Origin: Lachnospiraceae bacterium
GTDB taxonomy: Bacteria > Bacillota > Clostridia > Lachnospirales > Lachnospiraceae
NCBI GenBank assembly: GCA_910576335.1
Contig: CAJTIU010000039.1
Location: 1-38,806, forward strand
Length of the DNA stretch: 38,806 nucleotides
Direction: 5' to 3'
Made by a program: the position numbers and the translations under genes. Of the stretch, positions 7,833-17,606 are shown piece by piece (position 1 is the stretch's first letter; each line of letters opens with the position of its first letter). Under the pieces are notes generated by a model. The model was not told where the DNA came from. It was given only the letters and a program-made list of their open reading frames with translations, and searched no databases.

Positions 7833-7880
7833 CTGCCTGATAGGCGAACTTTTTTAATATGAATTTTGGAGGTGATTTTT

Positions 7881-9878
7881 GTGCAGGATGCACAAAGTGT
7901 CTTTAAATTACACAGCGATTACGAGCCAACCGGAGACCAGCCCCAGGCTATCGAAGCCCTTGTCAAAGGCTTCCAGGAAGGCAACCAGTGCCAGACTTTA
8001 CTGGGGGTTACGGGTTCCGGGAAGACCTTTACCATGGCGAATGTCATCCAGAAGCTGAACAAGCCGACTTTGGTAATAGCGCACAATAAGACCCTTGCTG
8101 CACAATTGTATGGTGAGTTCAAGGAATTTTTCCCTGAAAACGCAGTCGAGTATTTTGTGTCCTACTACGATTATTATCAGCCGGAAGCCTATGTTCCCTC
8201 ATCCGACACCTACATTGCCAAGGATTCCTCTATCAACGACGAGATAGACAAGCTGCGCCATTCCGCAACAGCCGCTTTATCCGAACGCCGGGATGTCATT
8301 ATCATTGCCAGTGTATCCTGTATTTATGGTCTGGGTTCGCCGATTGATTATCAGGAGATGGTAATTTCCCTTCGTCCCGGTATGACAAAGGACAGAGATG
8401 AAGTTGTGCGTAAGCTGATAGAGATACAATATGACAGAAATGAGATGGATTTTAAGCGGGGAACCTTCCGTGTACACGGAGATGTGTTAGAAGTCATTCC
8501 GGCTCTTCAGGAAGGACTTGCATACCGTATTGAATTTTTCGGAGATGAAGTGGAAAGAATTACGGAAGTGGATGTGCTGACAGGAGAGATTAAAGCGGAT
8601 TTGAATCACATAGCAATTTTTCCGGCATCTCATTATGTTGTTTCAAAGGAAAGCATGGATCGGGCAGTCCGAGCCATTGAAGAAGAGCTGGAGGCACAGA
8701 TTCGCTATTTTAAAGGAGAAGGAAAGCTTTTAGAGGCACAGAGGATTTCCGAGAGAACAAATTTTGATATAGAAATGATGCGGGAGACCGGATTCTGTTC
8801 AGGTATTGAAAATTATTCAAGACATCTGACAGGACTTGCGCCGGGACAGCCGCCGCATACCCTGATTGATTATTTCCCGGACGATTTTATTTTGATGATT
8901 GATGAGTCTCACAAGACAGTTCCTCAGGTAGGGGGGATGTACCACGGAGATCAATCCAGAAAGCGGACGCTGGTAGAGTATGGATTTCGTCTCCCGTCAG
9001 CGCTGGACAACCGGCCCTTAAGCTTTGATGAATTTGAGAGTAAGATTGATCAGGTGCTTTTTGTCTCAGCCACGCCGGGACAATATGAGGCAGAGCACGA
9101 GCTTTTAAGGGCAGAGCAGGTTATCCGGCCTACAGGGCTTCTTGATCCGGAGGTAGATGTCCGTCCTGTTGAAGGGCAGATTGACGACCTGGTGGCAGAG
9201 GTAAATAAAGAAACAGCCAAAAAAAATAAGATTTTGATTACAACCCTCACGAAACGTATGGCGGAGGATTTGACGGATTACATGCGGGAGCTTGGAATCC
9301 GGGTACGCTATCTGCACTCAGACATTGACACGCTGGAGAGAACAGAGATTGTGCGGGATATGCGGCTGGATGTTTTTGACGTACTTGTGGGAATTAACCT
9401 TTTGCGGGAAGGTCTGGATATTCCGGAAATTACTCTTGTGGCCATTCTTGACGCGGATAAGGAAGGTTTTCTTCGTTCCGAAACGTCGCTGATTCAGACC
9501 ATTGGGCGCGCGGCGAGAAATGCGGAGGGACATGTAATCATGTATGCAGATACGATCACGGATTCCATGCGTGCAGCTCTTGATGAAACAAAACGGCGGC
9601 GCGAGGTTCAGATGAAATATAACGAGGAACATGGGATTACGCCTACGACCATTCAGAAAGGTGTACGTGACCTGATAAGCATATCAAGAAAGGTTGCGGC
9701 AGAAGAGTTTCGTATGGAGAAAGATCCGGAATCCATGAGCATGGATGAGCTTAAGAAGCTTATCGGCGATATAACAAAACAGATGAAAAAGGCGGCAGCA
9801 GAGCTCAACTTTGAAGCGGCGGCAGAGCTTCGTGACAAATTAGTTGAACTGAAAAAAATATTACAGGAGAATGAATAG
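7881..9878 (+). CDS. uvrB: Excinuclease ABC subunit B
   Basis: The start GTG 7881 is 8 nt after GGAGG (7868-7872). The 665-aa product is full length. The Walker A GVTGSGKT is at residues 42-49, the beta-hairpin sequence [12 protein letters not shown] is near 95-107, DESH is the Walker B, and a helicase C domain contains the QTIGRAARN motif VI. A UVR domain at the C-terminus (about 620-660, [20 protein letters not shown]) is the UvrC-binding part. It damage-checks DNA with UvrA and loads UvrC in nucleotide excision repair in the cytosol. The tail overlaps the region of the uvrA start, and the pair is likely SOS-regulated through the box at 7629-7640. Confidence 0.97.
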   Translation: MQDAQSVFKLHSDYEPTGDQPQAIEALVKGFQEGNQCQTLLGVTGSGKTFTMANVIQKLNKPTLVIAHNKTLAAQLYGEFKEFFPENAVEYFVSYYDYYQPEAYVPSSDTYIAKDSSINDEIDKLRHSATAALSERRDVIIIASVSCIYGLGSPIDYQEMVISLRPGMTKDRDEVVRKLIEIQYDRNEMDFKRGTFRVHGDVLEVIPALQEGLAYRIEFFGDEVERITEVDVLTGEIKADLNHIAIFPASHYVVSKESMDRAVRAIEEELEAQIRYFKGEGKLLEAQRISERTNFDIEMMRETGFCSGIENYSRHLTGLAPGQPPHTLIDYFPDDFILMIDESHKTVPQVGGMYHGDQSRKRTLVEYGFRLPSALDNRPLSFDEFESKIDQVLFVSATPGQYEAEHELLRAEQVIRPTGLLDPEVDVRPVEGQIDDLVAEVNKETAKKNKILITTLTKRMAEDLTDYMRELGIRVRYLHSDIDTLERTEIVRDMRLDVFDVLVGINLLREGLDIPEITLVAILDADKEGFLRSETSLIQTIGRAARNAEGHVIMYADTITDSMRAALDETKRRREVQMKYNEEHGITPTTIQKGVRDLISISRKVAAEEFRMEKDPESMSMDELKKLIGDITKQMKKAAAELNFEAAAELRDKLVELKKILQENE

Positions 9879-9882
9879 TACG

Positions 9883-12729
9883 ATGGCAGAGAAAAAGGGA
9901 AACAGACAGTTTATTAAAATACGCGGGGCAAATGAGCACAACCTGAAAAATATAGATTTAGACATACCGAGAAACGAGCTGGTAGTCCTTACCGGCATCA
10001 GCGGTTCCGGAAAATCCTCACTTGCGTTCGATACGATTTATGCAGAAGGACAGAGAAGATATATGGAGTCTTTGTCTTCCTATGCAAGGCAGTTTCTGGG
10101 ACAGATGGAGAAGCCGGATGTGGAGAGTATTGAAGGTCTGTCGCCGGCAATTTCTATCGACCAGAAATCTACGAATCGAAATCCTCGCTCAACAGTAGGA
10201 ACAGTGACGGAGATATATGATTACTTTCGTCTTTTCTATGCGAGAATTGGAATTCCCCATTGTCCGAATTGCGGGAAGGAGATTAAAAAGCAGACGGTAG
10301 ATCAGATGGTAGACCAGATTATGGAGCTTCCGGAAAAAACAAAGATTCAGCTTTTAGCTCCGGTTGTGCGCGGAAGAAAAGGCCGTCATGAGAAGCTTTT
10401 AGAGAGGGCAAAAAAAAGCGGTTATGTCCGGGTGCGCATTGACGGAAACCTTTATGAACTGTCGGAGGATATTGCTTTAGATAAAAATATCAAACATAAT
10501 ATCGAAATTATAGTAGACCGCCTCGTGGTAAAGGAGGGGATTGAAAAGCGTCTTACAGACTCTATAGAAAATGTGCTACATCTTGCAGAAGGACTTATGG
10601 TTGTAGATGTTATTGACGGAGAACCCATGAACTTCAGCCAGAGCTTTTCCTGTCCGGATTGCGGAATCAGCATTGATGAGATTGAGCCTAGAAGCTTTTC
10701 CTTTAATAATCCCTTTGGCGCCTGTCCGGAGTGTTTTGGACTGGGATATAAGATGGAGTTTGACGAGGAGCTTATGATACCGGACAAAAACCTAAGTATT
10801 CAGGAAGGCGCGATTACAGTGATGGGCTGGCAGTCCTGTAACGATAAGAAGAGCTTCACGTACGCAATACTGGATGCCCTCAGTAAGGAATATAAGTTTT
10901 CGCTTGACACGCCGTTTAAGGATTATCCGAAGAAGATTCATGACGTACTTCTCTATGGAACAAACGGAAAAAGTATTAAAGTATATTACCGGGGACAGCG
11001 TGGAGAAGGAACATATGATGTGGAATTTGAAGGATTGATTAAAAATGTGGAACGACGTTACAGAGAAACCTCTTCTGATACAATGAAAGCAGAGTATGAG
11101 GAGTTTATGCATATTACGCCCTGCAGCAAGTGCAAAGGTCAGAGACTGAAACCGGAGGCGCTGGCCGTGACAGTAGACGGCAGGAATATTGCAGATGTGA
11201 CGGCTCTGTCCATTGAACAGCTTCACATTTTTATGCAGAATTTGGAGCTGGGGAAACAGCAGCTTCTTATAGGCGGCCAAATTTTGAAGGAGATTCAGGC
11301 AAGAATCAAATTTTTAATGGACGTGGGCCTTGATTATCTTACGCTGGCACGTGCTACGGGCTCGCTTTCCGGCGGCGAGGCTCAGAGGATTCGTCTGGCG
11401 ACGCAGATTGGTTCCGGTCTTGTTGGTGTGGCGTATATTCTGGACGAGCCGAGTATCGGGCTGCATCAGAGGGACAACGATAAGCTCTTAGGTACGCTTA
11501 AACACCTGCGGGATTTGGGGAATTCCGTTATTGTCGTTGAGCATGATGAAGATACGATGCGTGCCGCAGACTATATTGTGGATATTGGTCCGGGGGCCGG
11601 CGAACACGGAGGTGAGGTGATTGCAGCAGGGACGGCCAGGGAAATTATGAGGAATAAAAAGTCCCTTACAGGCGCATATCTGAATGGCAGTATCTGCATA
11701 CCAGTCCCGGAAAAACGCGGAACGCCTACAGGATGGCTTACGATTACAGGTGCAAGGGAAAATAATCTGAAAAATGTGGATGTGAAGATCCCTCTTGGAA
11801 TCATGACCTGTATTACTGGCGTTTCCGGTTCAGGAAAGAGCTCCCTGATTAATGAGATTTTGTACAAGCGTCTTGCAAAGGAGCTTAACAGGGCGCGGAC
11901 AATCCCAGGAAAGCATAAAGATATTAAGGGGACAGAAAATCTGGATAAGGTAATTAATATTGACCAGTCTCCAATTGGACGAACTCCGCGTTCTAATCCT
12001 GCTACCTATACAGGAGTATTTGATTTGATCCGGGATTTATTTGCATCAACTGCAGATGCCAAAGCGAAAGGATATAAAAAAGGAAGGTTTAGCTTCAATG
12101 TGAAAGGCGGGCGCTGCGAGGCGTGTGCAGGAGATGGTATTTTAAAGATTGAGATGCATTTTCTGCCGGATGTGTATGTTCCATGTGAAGTATGTCATGG
12201 AAAACGGTATAATCGGGAGACTTTGGAGGTAAAATATAAGGGTAAAAGTATTTATGATGTACTGAATATGACTGTGGAGGAGGCGCTGCATTTCTTCGAA
12301 AATATTCCGAGTATCAAAAGAAAGATGGAAACACTGTATGATGTGGGTCTTTCCTATATTCGTCTGGGGCAGCCTTCCACCCAGCTTTCCGGCGGCGAGG
12401 CTCAGAGGATTAAGCTGGCAACGGAGCTCAGCAGGAGGAGTACGGGAAAGACGATTTATATTCTGGATGAGCCTACTACAGGACTACACTTTGCAGACGT
12501 GCATAAGCTGACAGAGATTCTGCATCGTCTGGCAGCTGACGGGAATACTGTAGTAGTGATTGAGCATAACCTGGATGTGATAAAAACTGCGGACTATATT
12601 ATTGACATGGGCCCGGAAGGCGGCGACAAGGGGGGCACGGTTATCGCAATGGGAACGCCTGAGGAGGTGGCGGACAGCCCGGTTTCCTATACAGGGAAAT
12701 ATATCCGCAGTATGTTGGAGCGCATTTGA
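9883..12729 (+). CDS. uvrA: Excinuclease ABC subunit A
   Basis: An ABC-type ATPase of about 948 aa with two nucleotide-binding domains: Walker [10 protein letters not shown] near the N-terminus and GVSGSGKSS in the second half, each with an LSGGEAQRI signature and a DEP(S/T) Walker B. Zinc-binding CxxC pairs are visible: CPNCG (about residue 120), CPDCG and CPEC in the first half, and CEAC and CEVC in the second. It recognises DNA distortion and loads UvrB. ATG 9883 is 13 nt from AGGAG; ATG 9871, four codons upstream and overlapping uvrB, is only 1 nt from it, so the start is uncertain by four residues. Confidence 0.97.
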   Translation: MAEKKGNRQFIKIRGANEHNLKNIDLDIPRNELVVLTGISGSGKSSLAFDTIYAEGQRRYMESLSSYARQFLGQMEKPDVESIEGLSPAISIDQKSTNRNPRSTVGTVTEIYDYFRLFYARIGIPHCPNCGKEIKKQTVDQMVDQIMELPEKTKIQLLAPVVRGRKGRHEKLLERAKKSGYVRVRIDGNLYELSEDIALDKNIKHNIEIIVDRLVVKEGIEKRLTDSIENVLHLAEGLMVVDVIDGEPMNFSQSFSCPDCGISIDEIEPRSFSFNNPFGACPECFGLGYKMEFDEELMIPDKNLSIQEGAITVMGWQSCNDKKSFTYAILDALSKEYKFSLDTPFKDYPKKIHDVLLYGTNGKSIKVYYRGQRGEGTYDVEFEGLIKNVERRYRETSSDTMKAEYEEFMHITPCSKCKGQRLKPEALAVTVDGRNIADVTALSIEQLHIFMQNLELGKQQLLIGGQILKEIQARIKFLMDVGLDYLTLARATGSLSGGEAQRIRLATQIGSGLVGVAYILDEPSIGLHQRDNDKLLGTLKHLRDLGNSVIVVEHDEDTMRAADYIVDIGPGAGEHGGEVIAAGTAREIMRNKKSLTGAYLNGSICIPVPEKRGTPTGWLTITGARENNLKNVDVKIPLGIMTCITGVSGSGKSSLINEILYKRLAKELNRARTIPGKHKDIKGTENLDKVINIDQSPIGRTPRSNPATYTGVFDLIRDLFASTADAKAKGYKKGRFSFNVKGGRCEACAGDGILKIEMHFLPDVYVPCEVCHGKRYNRETLEVKYKGKSIYDVLNMTVEEALHFFENIPSIKRKMETLYDVGLSYIRLGQPSTQLSGGEAQRIKLATELSRRSTGKTIYILDEPTTGLHFADVHKLTEILHRLAADGNTVVVIEHNLDVIKTADYIIDMGPEGGDKGGTVIAMGTPEEVADSPVSYTGKYIRSMLERI

Positions 12730-12764
12730 AGCTTCATGCCTGCAGGGCAATGAGCCAAAGCTAA

Positions 12765-12913
12765 TATAAACCAATTTAAATACCTTTCTGTTTCACTGGG
12801 GATGCTTTTTCGAGAGTGTATGTGTAAAAACGCAAGGCTACGCTGAGGCTTTTACACATATGATATCGGGAAAGCAAACCAGCGAAACATAAGGTTATTT
12901 AAATTGGTTTATA
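12765..12913. repeat. 149-nt near-palindromic element (MITE-like or long hairpin)
   Basis: Perfect 18-nt arms (12765-12782 and 12896-12913, TATAAACCAATTTAAATA and its complement) enclose further paired blocks: CCTT/AAGG, GTTTC/GAAAC (12790-12794 with 12884-12888), GCTTTTTC with GGGAAAGC (12804-12811 with 12868-12875), and an 11-nt perfect stem at 12819-12829 with 12850-12860. Both ends are bordered by CTA, and the outer TA could be a target duplication. There is no coding frame inside. It may be a small non-autonomous transposon; it could also end uvrBA transcription, though there is no clean T-tract. Confidence 0.65.
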
Positions 12914-13045
12914 CTAGAGCGTGTTTGAAAATTTATTCCTACAATCTGCCGTGAGTATTGCTGCTGTAGAAGACTTTCATTGACAGAGCCTGCCACGATT
13001 CGACACCAGGAGGACAGACTTCACAAATAATTAAGGAAAAAGGGG

Positions 13046-13149
13046 TTTCCAATTACTTTGATTTTGATTATAATGATACGAGGGTGAAAAGGACATGTAA
13101 GAGCTACTATTCAACAGGTCTGCTGTGGAGGTACTGAACTGTTACATGT
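13046..13149 (+). promoter_or_regulatory. mreB promoter and leader inverted repeat
   Basis: TTTCCA (13046-13051), a 17-nt spacer and TATAAT (13069-13074) form a plausible promoter. Downstream in the leader, ACATGTAA (13093-13100) and TTACATGT (13142-13149) are perfect inverted arms. The stretch 12914-13045 between the palindromic element and this promoter holds no gene or motif that I recognise. Confidence 0.5.
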
Positions 13150-13200
13150 GAGAAACGAAGGATAACGATATGAGACAAATAATATGGAGGAGTTTCGTAA

Positions 13201-14190
13201 ATGGCAGTAGATATAGGGATTGATTTGGGAACCGCCAGTGTCCTTGTATATGTGAGAGGCAAGGGTGTCATATTAAAGGAACCTTCGGTGGTTGCATTTG
13301 ACAGGGACAGCAATGAGGTGAAGGCGATTGGAGAGGAGGCACGGCTAATGCTCGGGAGAACCCCGGGAAATATTGTTGCTGTGCGTCCGCTTAGGCAGGG
13401 TGTAATATCTGATTATACTGTGACAGAGAAGATGATCAAATACTTTGTTCAGAAAGCACTTGGCAAAAGAACCTTTAAGAAGCCCCGCATCAGCATCTGC
13501 GTGCCCAGCGGAGTTACTGAGGTGGAAAGAAAGGCTGTGGAAGAAGCAACCTATGCCGCAGGAGCCAGAGAGGTAAAGCTGATTGAGGAGCCGGTAGCAG
13601 CGGCGATCGGTGCTGGAATAGATATTTCCAAGCCCTGTGGAAATATGATTGTGGATATTGGAGGAGGGACTTCTGATATTGCGGTCATTTCCCTGGGTGG
13701 AACGGTCGTGAATACGTCGATTAAGATGGCAGGAGATGATTTCGATGAGGCAATTGTCAGGTATATGCGGAAGAAACATAATCTTCTGATCGGAGAGCGT
13801 ACTGCAGAGGATATTAAGATTAAGATTGGGACAACGTATCCGCTTATAGAGAATGAGGTAATGGAGGTACGGGGACGGAATCTGGTAACGGGCCTTCCAA
13901 AGACGGTTACAGTTACGTCAGAAGAGACAGAGGAGGCATTAAGAGAGACCACGGGTCAGATTGTGGAGGCAGTAATCAGTGTTCTGGAGCGTACACCTCC
14001 CGAACTATCAGCAGATATTCTTGACAGGGGAATTGTACTGACTGGAGGCGGTTCTATGCTCAGAGGACTCGAAGAGATGATAGAAGAGAGAACGGGAATC
14101 AATACTATGACTGCAGAGGAACCTATGCAGGTGGTGGCAATCGGAACAGGGCAGTTTGTTGAACTTATGAGCGGAAGAAAAGACGTTTAA
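13201..14190 (+). CDS. mreB: Rod shape-determining protein MreB/Mbl
   Basis: A 329-aa actin-like ATPase. The N-terminal phosphate loop reads GIDLGTASVLVY (residues 6-17), the second phosphate-binding motif is DIGGGTSDIAVI, and the adenosine motif near the C-terminus is LTGGGSMLRGL. EEPVAAAIG, typical of MreB, is in the middle. GGAGG lies about 10 nt before the ATG. It polymerises on the inner membrane face and guides lateral wall synthesis. It is not next to mreC/mreD but 5 nt upstream of recD2, so it is probably a stand-alone MreB/Mbl paralogue; MreB and Mbl cannot be told apart by eye. Confidence 0.93.
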   Translation: MAVDIGIDLGTASVLVYVRGKGVILKEPSVVAFDRDSNEVKAIGEEARLMLGRTPGNIVAVRPLRQGVISDYTVTEKMIKYFVQKALGKRTFKKPRISICVPSGVTEVERKAVEEATYAAGAREVKLIEEPVAAAIGAGIDISKPCGNMIVDIGGGTSDIAVISLGGTVVNTSIKMAGDDFDEAIVRYMRKKHNLLIGERTAEDIKIKIGTTYPLIENEVMEVRGRNLVTGLPKTVTVTSEETEEALRETTGQIVEAVISVLERTPPELSADILDRGIVLTGGGSMLRGLEEMIEERTGINTMTAEEPMQVVAIGTGQFVELMSGRKDV

Positions 14191-14195
14191 TACAG

Positions 14196-16406
14196 ATGGA
14201 AAAGATAAAAGGATATGTAGAGCACATTGTATACCGGAATGAGGAAAATGGGTATACGGTATTTAATCTGAACAATGACGACGGAGATCTTACCTGTGTA
14301 GGAAAGTTCCATTATATAGAAGAGGGAGAACTCTTCGAACTGACAGGTGAATACACAGTCCATAAGCTTTATGGCACCCAGCTTCAGGTGGAGACTGCCA
14401 AAGTATGTGCACCGGAGGACTTAGCGTCCATTGAGCGCTATCTTGGGTCTGGGGCAATAAAAGGAGTTGGAGCGGCACTTGCAGGCAGGATTGTAAAGAA
14501 ATTCAAAGAGGATACCTTCCGGATTATTGCGGAAGAACCCGAACGTCTTGCTGAGATTAAGGGAATCAGTGAGAGAAAGGCAAGAGAGATTGCCGCCCGG
14601 GTTGAAGAGAAGAGAGATGTGCGGGAGGCTATGATATATCTGCAGAAGTATGGGATATCAATAGCACTTGCTGTTAAAATTTATGACCACTATGGACAAA
14701 GTATCTATCGTGTGATCGAGGAAAATCCGTATCAGATGGCAGATCATGTGCCGGGAGTGGGATTTAAGACCGCTGATGAGATTGCGCTGAAGGTCGGAAT
14801 TCATACGGATTCTGACTACCGCATACGCAGCGGTATTTTCTATACCCTTTTACAAAGTGTCAGTGAGGGGCATATTTATCTTGGACAGGAGACACTGCTT
14901 GCCAGGGCAGGCCTGCTTCTCGGGGTAGATATTGTACATATAGAGCAGTACCTCATGGATCTTGCTATGGAAAAAAAGATTGTTCTGAAGAATACAGAGG
15001 GTATTACCAGGGTTTATGCGTCCCGCTATTATTATATGGAGCTGAATACTGCTAAGATGCTGCATGATCTGAATATAAAGTTTGATGTGGCAGGGGAAGT
15101 GATTGAAGAGCGGCTGTCCAGGATTCAGGAAAATGCAGGTATTTTACTGGATGATATGCAGGAGACGGCTGTAATGGAGGCGGTCTGGCATGGTGTAATG
15201 GTGCTTACGGGCGGTCCGGGTACTGGAAAGACTACTACGATTAACACGATGATTCATTTCTTTGAGGGAGAGGGAATGGATATCCTGCTGGCTGCGCCTA
15301 CAGGGAGAGCGGCAAAACGTATGACAGAGGCTACAGGATGCGAGGCGCAGACGGTTCACCGGCTTCTGGAGGTGAATGGGAATCCAGGGGAAGACGGGAA
15401 AACAGGATTTGGCAGAAATGCTGAGAATCCCCTTGAGGCAGATGTCATTATTATTGATGAGATGTCAATGGTGGATCTGCCCCTTATGCATGCACTTTTG
15501 GATGCGGTTATACCCGGAACAAGGCTGATTCTGGTGGGTGATAAAGATCAGCTGCCCAGTGTCGGGCCGGGGAGTGTCTTGAAGGATATTATTGATTCGC
15601 AAAGCTTTTCTGTTGTTATGCTTAAAAAAATCTTCCGACAGGCCGGGGAAAGCGATATTATTGTAAATGCCCATAAGATCCACCGTGGGGAGGAGGTGGT
15701 TCTGGATAATAAGAGCAGGGATTTCTTTTTTCTGAAACGGCAGGATCCAAATGTGATTATCAGCGTGGTGATAACCTTGATACAGAAAAAGCTGCCGAAA
15801 TATGTAAATGCAGGAATCAATGACATCCAGGTTCTGACTCCAATGAGAAAAGGACTGCTTGGTGTGGAGAGACTAAATAAGATTCTTCAGGAATACCTGA
15901 ATCCTCCGGATAAAAAGAAAAATGAGAGAGAATACGGCCACCACCTGTTCCGTGAAGGGGACAAGGTCATGCAAATTAAGAACAATTATCAGCTTGAATG
16001 GGAGATCAAGACAAAATATGGCATGACAGTGGACAAGGGACTTGGTATTTTTAACGGGGATATGGGGATCATCCGGACGATTAATACCTATGAGGATGCA
16101 GTAATTGTAGAGTTTGATGAACATCGTCTTGTAAAATATTCCCATGCATTGCTGGAGGAGCTGGAGCTTGCCTATGCCATTACTGTGCACAAATCCCAGG
16201 GGAGCGAGTACCCGGCGGTGGTTATGCCTCTTCTTCAAGGACCGAGGCAGCTCTATTACAGAAATCTTCTTTATACTGCAGTGACAAGAGCAAAATCCTG
16301 TGTCACAATTGTGGGAAGTGAGACTGTGTTTCAGGGAATGATTCACAACACAAGAGAACAGGAAAGAAAGACAAGCCTGGCAGAGCGAATTCGTGAAATT
16401 TTATGA
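14196..16406 (+). CDS. recD2: ATP-dependent RecD2-type DNA helicase
   Basis: A 736-aa protein with the RecD2 layout: an N-terminal OB-like domain (about 1-70), helix-hairpin-helix repeats (about 80-210, with IKGVG and VPGVGFKTA turns), a RecA-like domain with Walker A GGPGTGKTTT near 338-347 and Walker B DEMSMVD near 420, then a UvrD-type C-terminal domain with AITVHKSQGSEYP near 660. The long N-terminus separates RecD2 from RecBCD-type RecD. It is a 5'-3' helicase acting in replication-fork and mismatch maintenance. It starts 5 nt after mreB and overlaps comFC by 4 nt (ATGA). Confidence 0.95.
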   Translation: MEKIKGYVEHIVYRNEENGYTVFNLNNDDGDLTCVGKFHYIEEGELFELTGEYTVHKLYGTQLQVETAKVCAPEDLASIERYLGSGAIKGVGAALAGRIVKKFKEDTFRIIAEEPERLAEIKGISERKAREIAARVEEKRDVREAMIYLQKYGISIALAVKIYDHYGQSIYRVIEENPYQMADHVPGVGFKTADEIALKVGIHTDSDYRIRSGIFYTLLQSVSEGHIYLGQETLLARAGLLLGVDIVHIEQYLMDLAMEKKIVLKNTEGITRVYASRYYYMELNTAKMLHDLNIKFDVAGEVIEERLSRIQENAGILLDDMQETAVMEAVWHGVMVLTGGPGTGKTTTINTMIHFFEGEGMDILLAAPTGRAAKRMTEATGCEAQTVHRLLEVNGNPGEDGKTGFGRNAENPLEADVIIIDEMSMVDLPLMHALLDAVIPGTRLILVGDKDQLPSVGPGSVLKDIIDSQSFSVVMLKKIFRQAGESDIIVNAHKIHRGEEVVLDNKSRDFFFLKRQDPNVIISVVITLIQKKLPKYVNAGINDIQVLTPMRKGLLGVERLNKILQEYLNPPDKKKNEREYGHHLFREGDKVMQIKNNYQLEWEIKTKYGMTVDKGLGIFNGDMGIIRTINTYEDAVIVEFDEHRLVKYSHALLEELELAYAITVHKSQGSEYPAVVMPLLQGPRQLYYRNLLYTAVTRAKSCVTIVGSETVFQGMIHNTREQERKTSLAERIREIL

Positions 16407-17113
16407 AGAAAAGAAAAAAATTAGGTGTTATTCTGTGGCCGGATACCTGCCCTTTTTGCGGAAAAGCAAGTGCAGGTGGTATTTGTGTGTCTTGCAGGAA
16501 AAAGTCAGATGCGCGGCTTGTGAGGGAACCTAGATGCATGAGATGCGGGAAACCCATCCGGTATGCAGAGAGAGAATACTGCCATGACTGTATAAGGATG
16601 AACCATATGTATGACAGGGGGATTAGTCTGTGGATTCACAAGGAGCCTGTCAATGCATCCATCTACCGTTTCAAGTATCATAACCAGCGATTTTATGCAA
16701 AGATATATGCAGATGAAATTGTAAAATACCATGGGAAGCTTATAAGAAAATGGAGACCGGATGTGATCGTGCCAGTGCCGCTTTCTGCCCGCCGGAAACG
16801 AAAAAGAGGCTATAACCAGGCAGGGCTTCTTGCCAGCGAGCTTGGAGACTGTCTGGGGCTTCCGGTCTATACGGATCTGGTCCGGAGAGTGAGGGATACC
16901 AGTCCTCAGAAGCTTTTGGATAACAGAAAAAGAAAGAGAAATCTGGAAAAGGCATTTTCGGCTGTACGGATTCGGAATATGCCGCAATGCGTATTAGTTG
17001 TAGATGATATTTATACAACAGGAAGTACAATTGATGCAGTTGCAGGAGTGCTCAAAGCAGCCGGGGTTCAAAAAGTTTATTTTTTGACCATAAGTATTGG
17101 ACAAGGATACTGA
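16403..17113 (+). CDS. comFC: ComF-family phosphoribosyltransferase-like protein
   Basis: A 236-aa protein beginning inside the last codon of recD2 (ATGA overlap). Two zinc-ribbon Cys pairs sit at the N-terminus (C16-C19 with C28-C31), then CMRC and CHDC. The middle has VPVPLSARRKRKRGYNQA, the ComFC signature, and the PRPP-binding loop LVVDDIYTTGST is near residue 199. Members help internalise or process single-stranded DNA in competent bacteria; the enzymatic reaction is not settled. The position after recD2 fits DNA metabolism. Full length. Confidence 0.93.
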   Translation: MKKRKKLGVILWPDTCPFCGKASAGGICVSCRKKSDARLVREPRCMRCGKPIRYAEREYCHDCIRMNHMYDRGISLWIHKEPVNASIYRFKYHNQRFYAKIYADEIVKYHGKLIRKWRPDVIVPVPLSARRKRKRGYNQAGLLASELGDCLGLPVYTDLVRRVRDTSPQKLLDNRKRKRNLEKAFSAVRIRNMPQCVLVVDDIYTTGSTIDAVAGVLKAAGVQKVYFLTISIGQGY

Positions 17114-17126
17114 TATTTGTTATACT
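17098..17126 (+). promoter_or_regulatory. Promoter inside the 3' end of comFC for the membrane/c-di-AMP operon
   Basis: TGGACA (17098-17103), a 17-nt spacer and TATACT (17121-17126). The -35 lies within the last codons of comFC. It would start the block from 17211 onward. Confidence 0.5.
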
Positions 17127-17210
17127 AAAAATGATGTTTAAATGTTGCAGCGCACCGTACCAATGTAGTGGTCCGGGCTGATGCGAAGATTGCGTGCTTC
17201 GAGGTGGATT

Positions 17211-17606
17211 ATGTTAGATGAACGTAAAGTGAAGTTGATGACAAGGCTTGCCCTGTATGAACAGACGCAGGGCAGGGAGGATTTTAAGATCAGTGAGTAC
17301 TATCGGAAGGATTATGCAGGAATGCATATACTATTTTCTTTTTTCTGGGTAACAATAGGCTATGTCTGCGTAGTGGCGCTGGCTGTACTGGCGGGTCTCC
17401 AGGAGCTGATGGCGAAGATGGCCATGAACCTTGTTGTGATGCTGGGAATCATTGTAGTGGCAGGATATGTGGCTCTCGTTGTCATATATTCAATCGTCAC
17501 AAGCCATATATATAACAAAAGACATAGGGAGGCAAGACAGAGAGTGAAAAGATATAATCATGATCTGACAAAGCTGCTGAAGATGTACGAAAAGGAGAAT
17601 AGGTAG
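17211..17606 (+). CDS. Uncharacterised two-helix membrane protein upstream of cdaA
   Basis: The start ATG 17211 follows GAGGTGG by 6 nt; an in-frame ATG at 17181 has no ribosome site. The 131-aa product has a basic cytosolic N-terminus (about 40 residues), two hydrophobic helices (about 40-62 and 70-95, the second rich in Val/Ile), then a strongly basic, coiled C-terminal tail. There is no signal peptide and no catalytic motif. The stop codon TAG is directly followed by the ATG of the next membrane protein, so the two are surely co-translated. I cannot name the family. By context it may be part of an envelope complex tied to CdaA. Confidence 0.75.
   Translation: MLDERKVKLMTRLALYEQTQGREDFKISEYYRKDYAGMHILFSFFWVTIGYVCVVALAVLAGLQELMAKMAMNLVVMLGIIVVAGYVALVVIYSIVTSHIYNKRHREARQRVKRYNHDLTKLLKMYEKENR

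Noticed and set aside
10792-11280. 162-aa open frame on the minus strand inside uvrA
   Set aside because: It lies fully inside a conserved gene in the opposite direction, has no ribosome site, and its sequence shows no domain.
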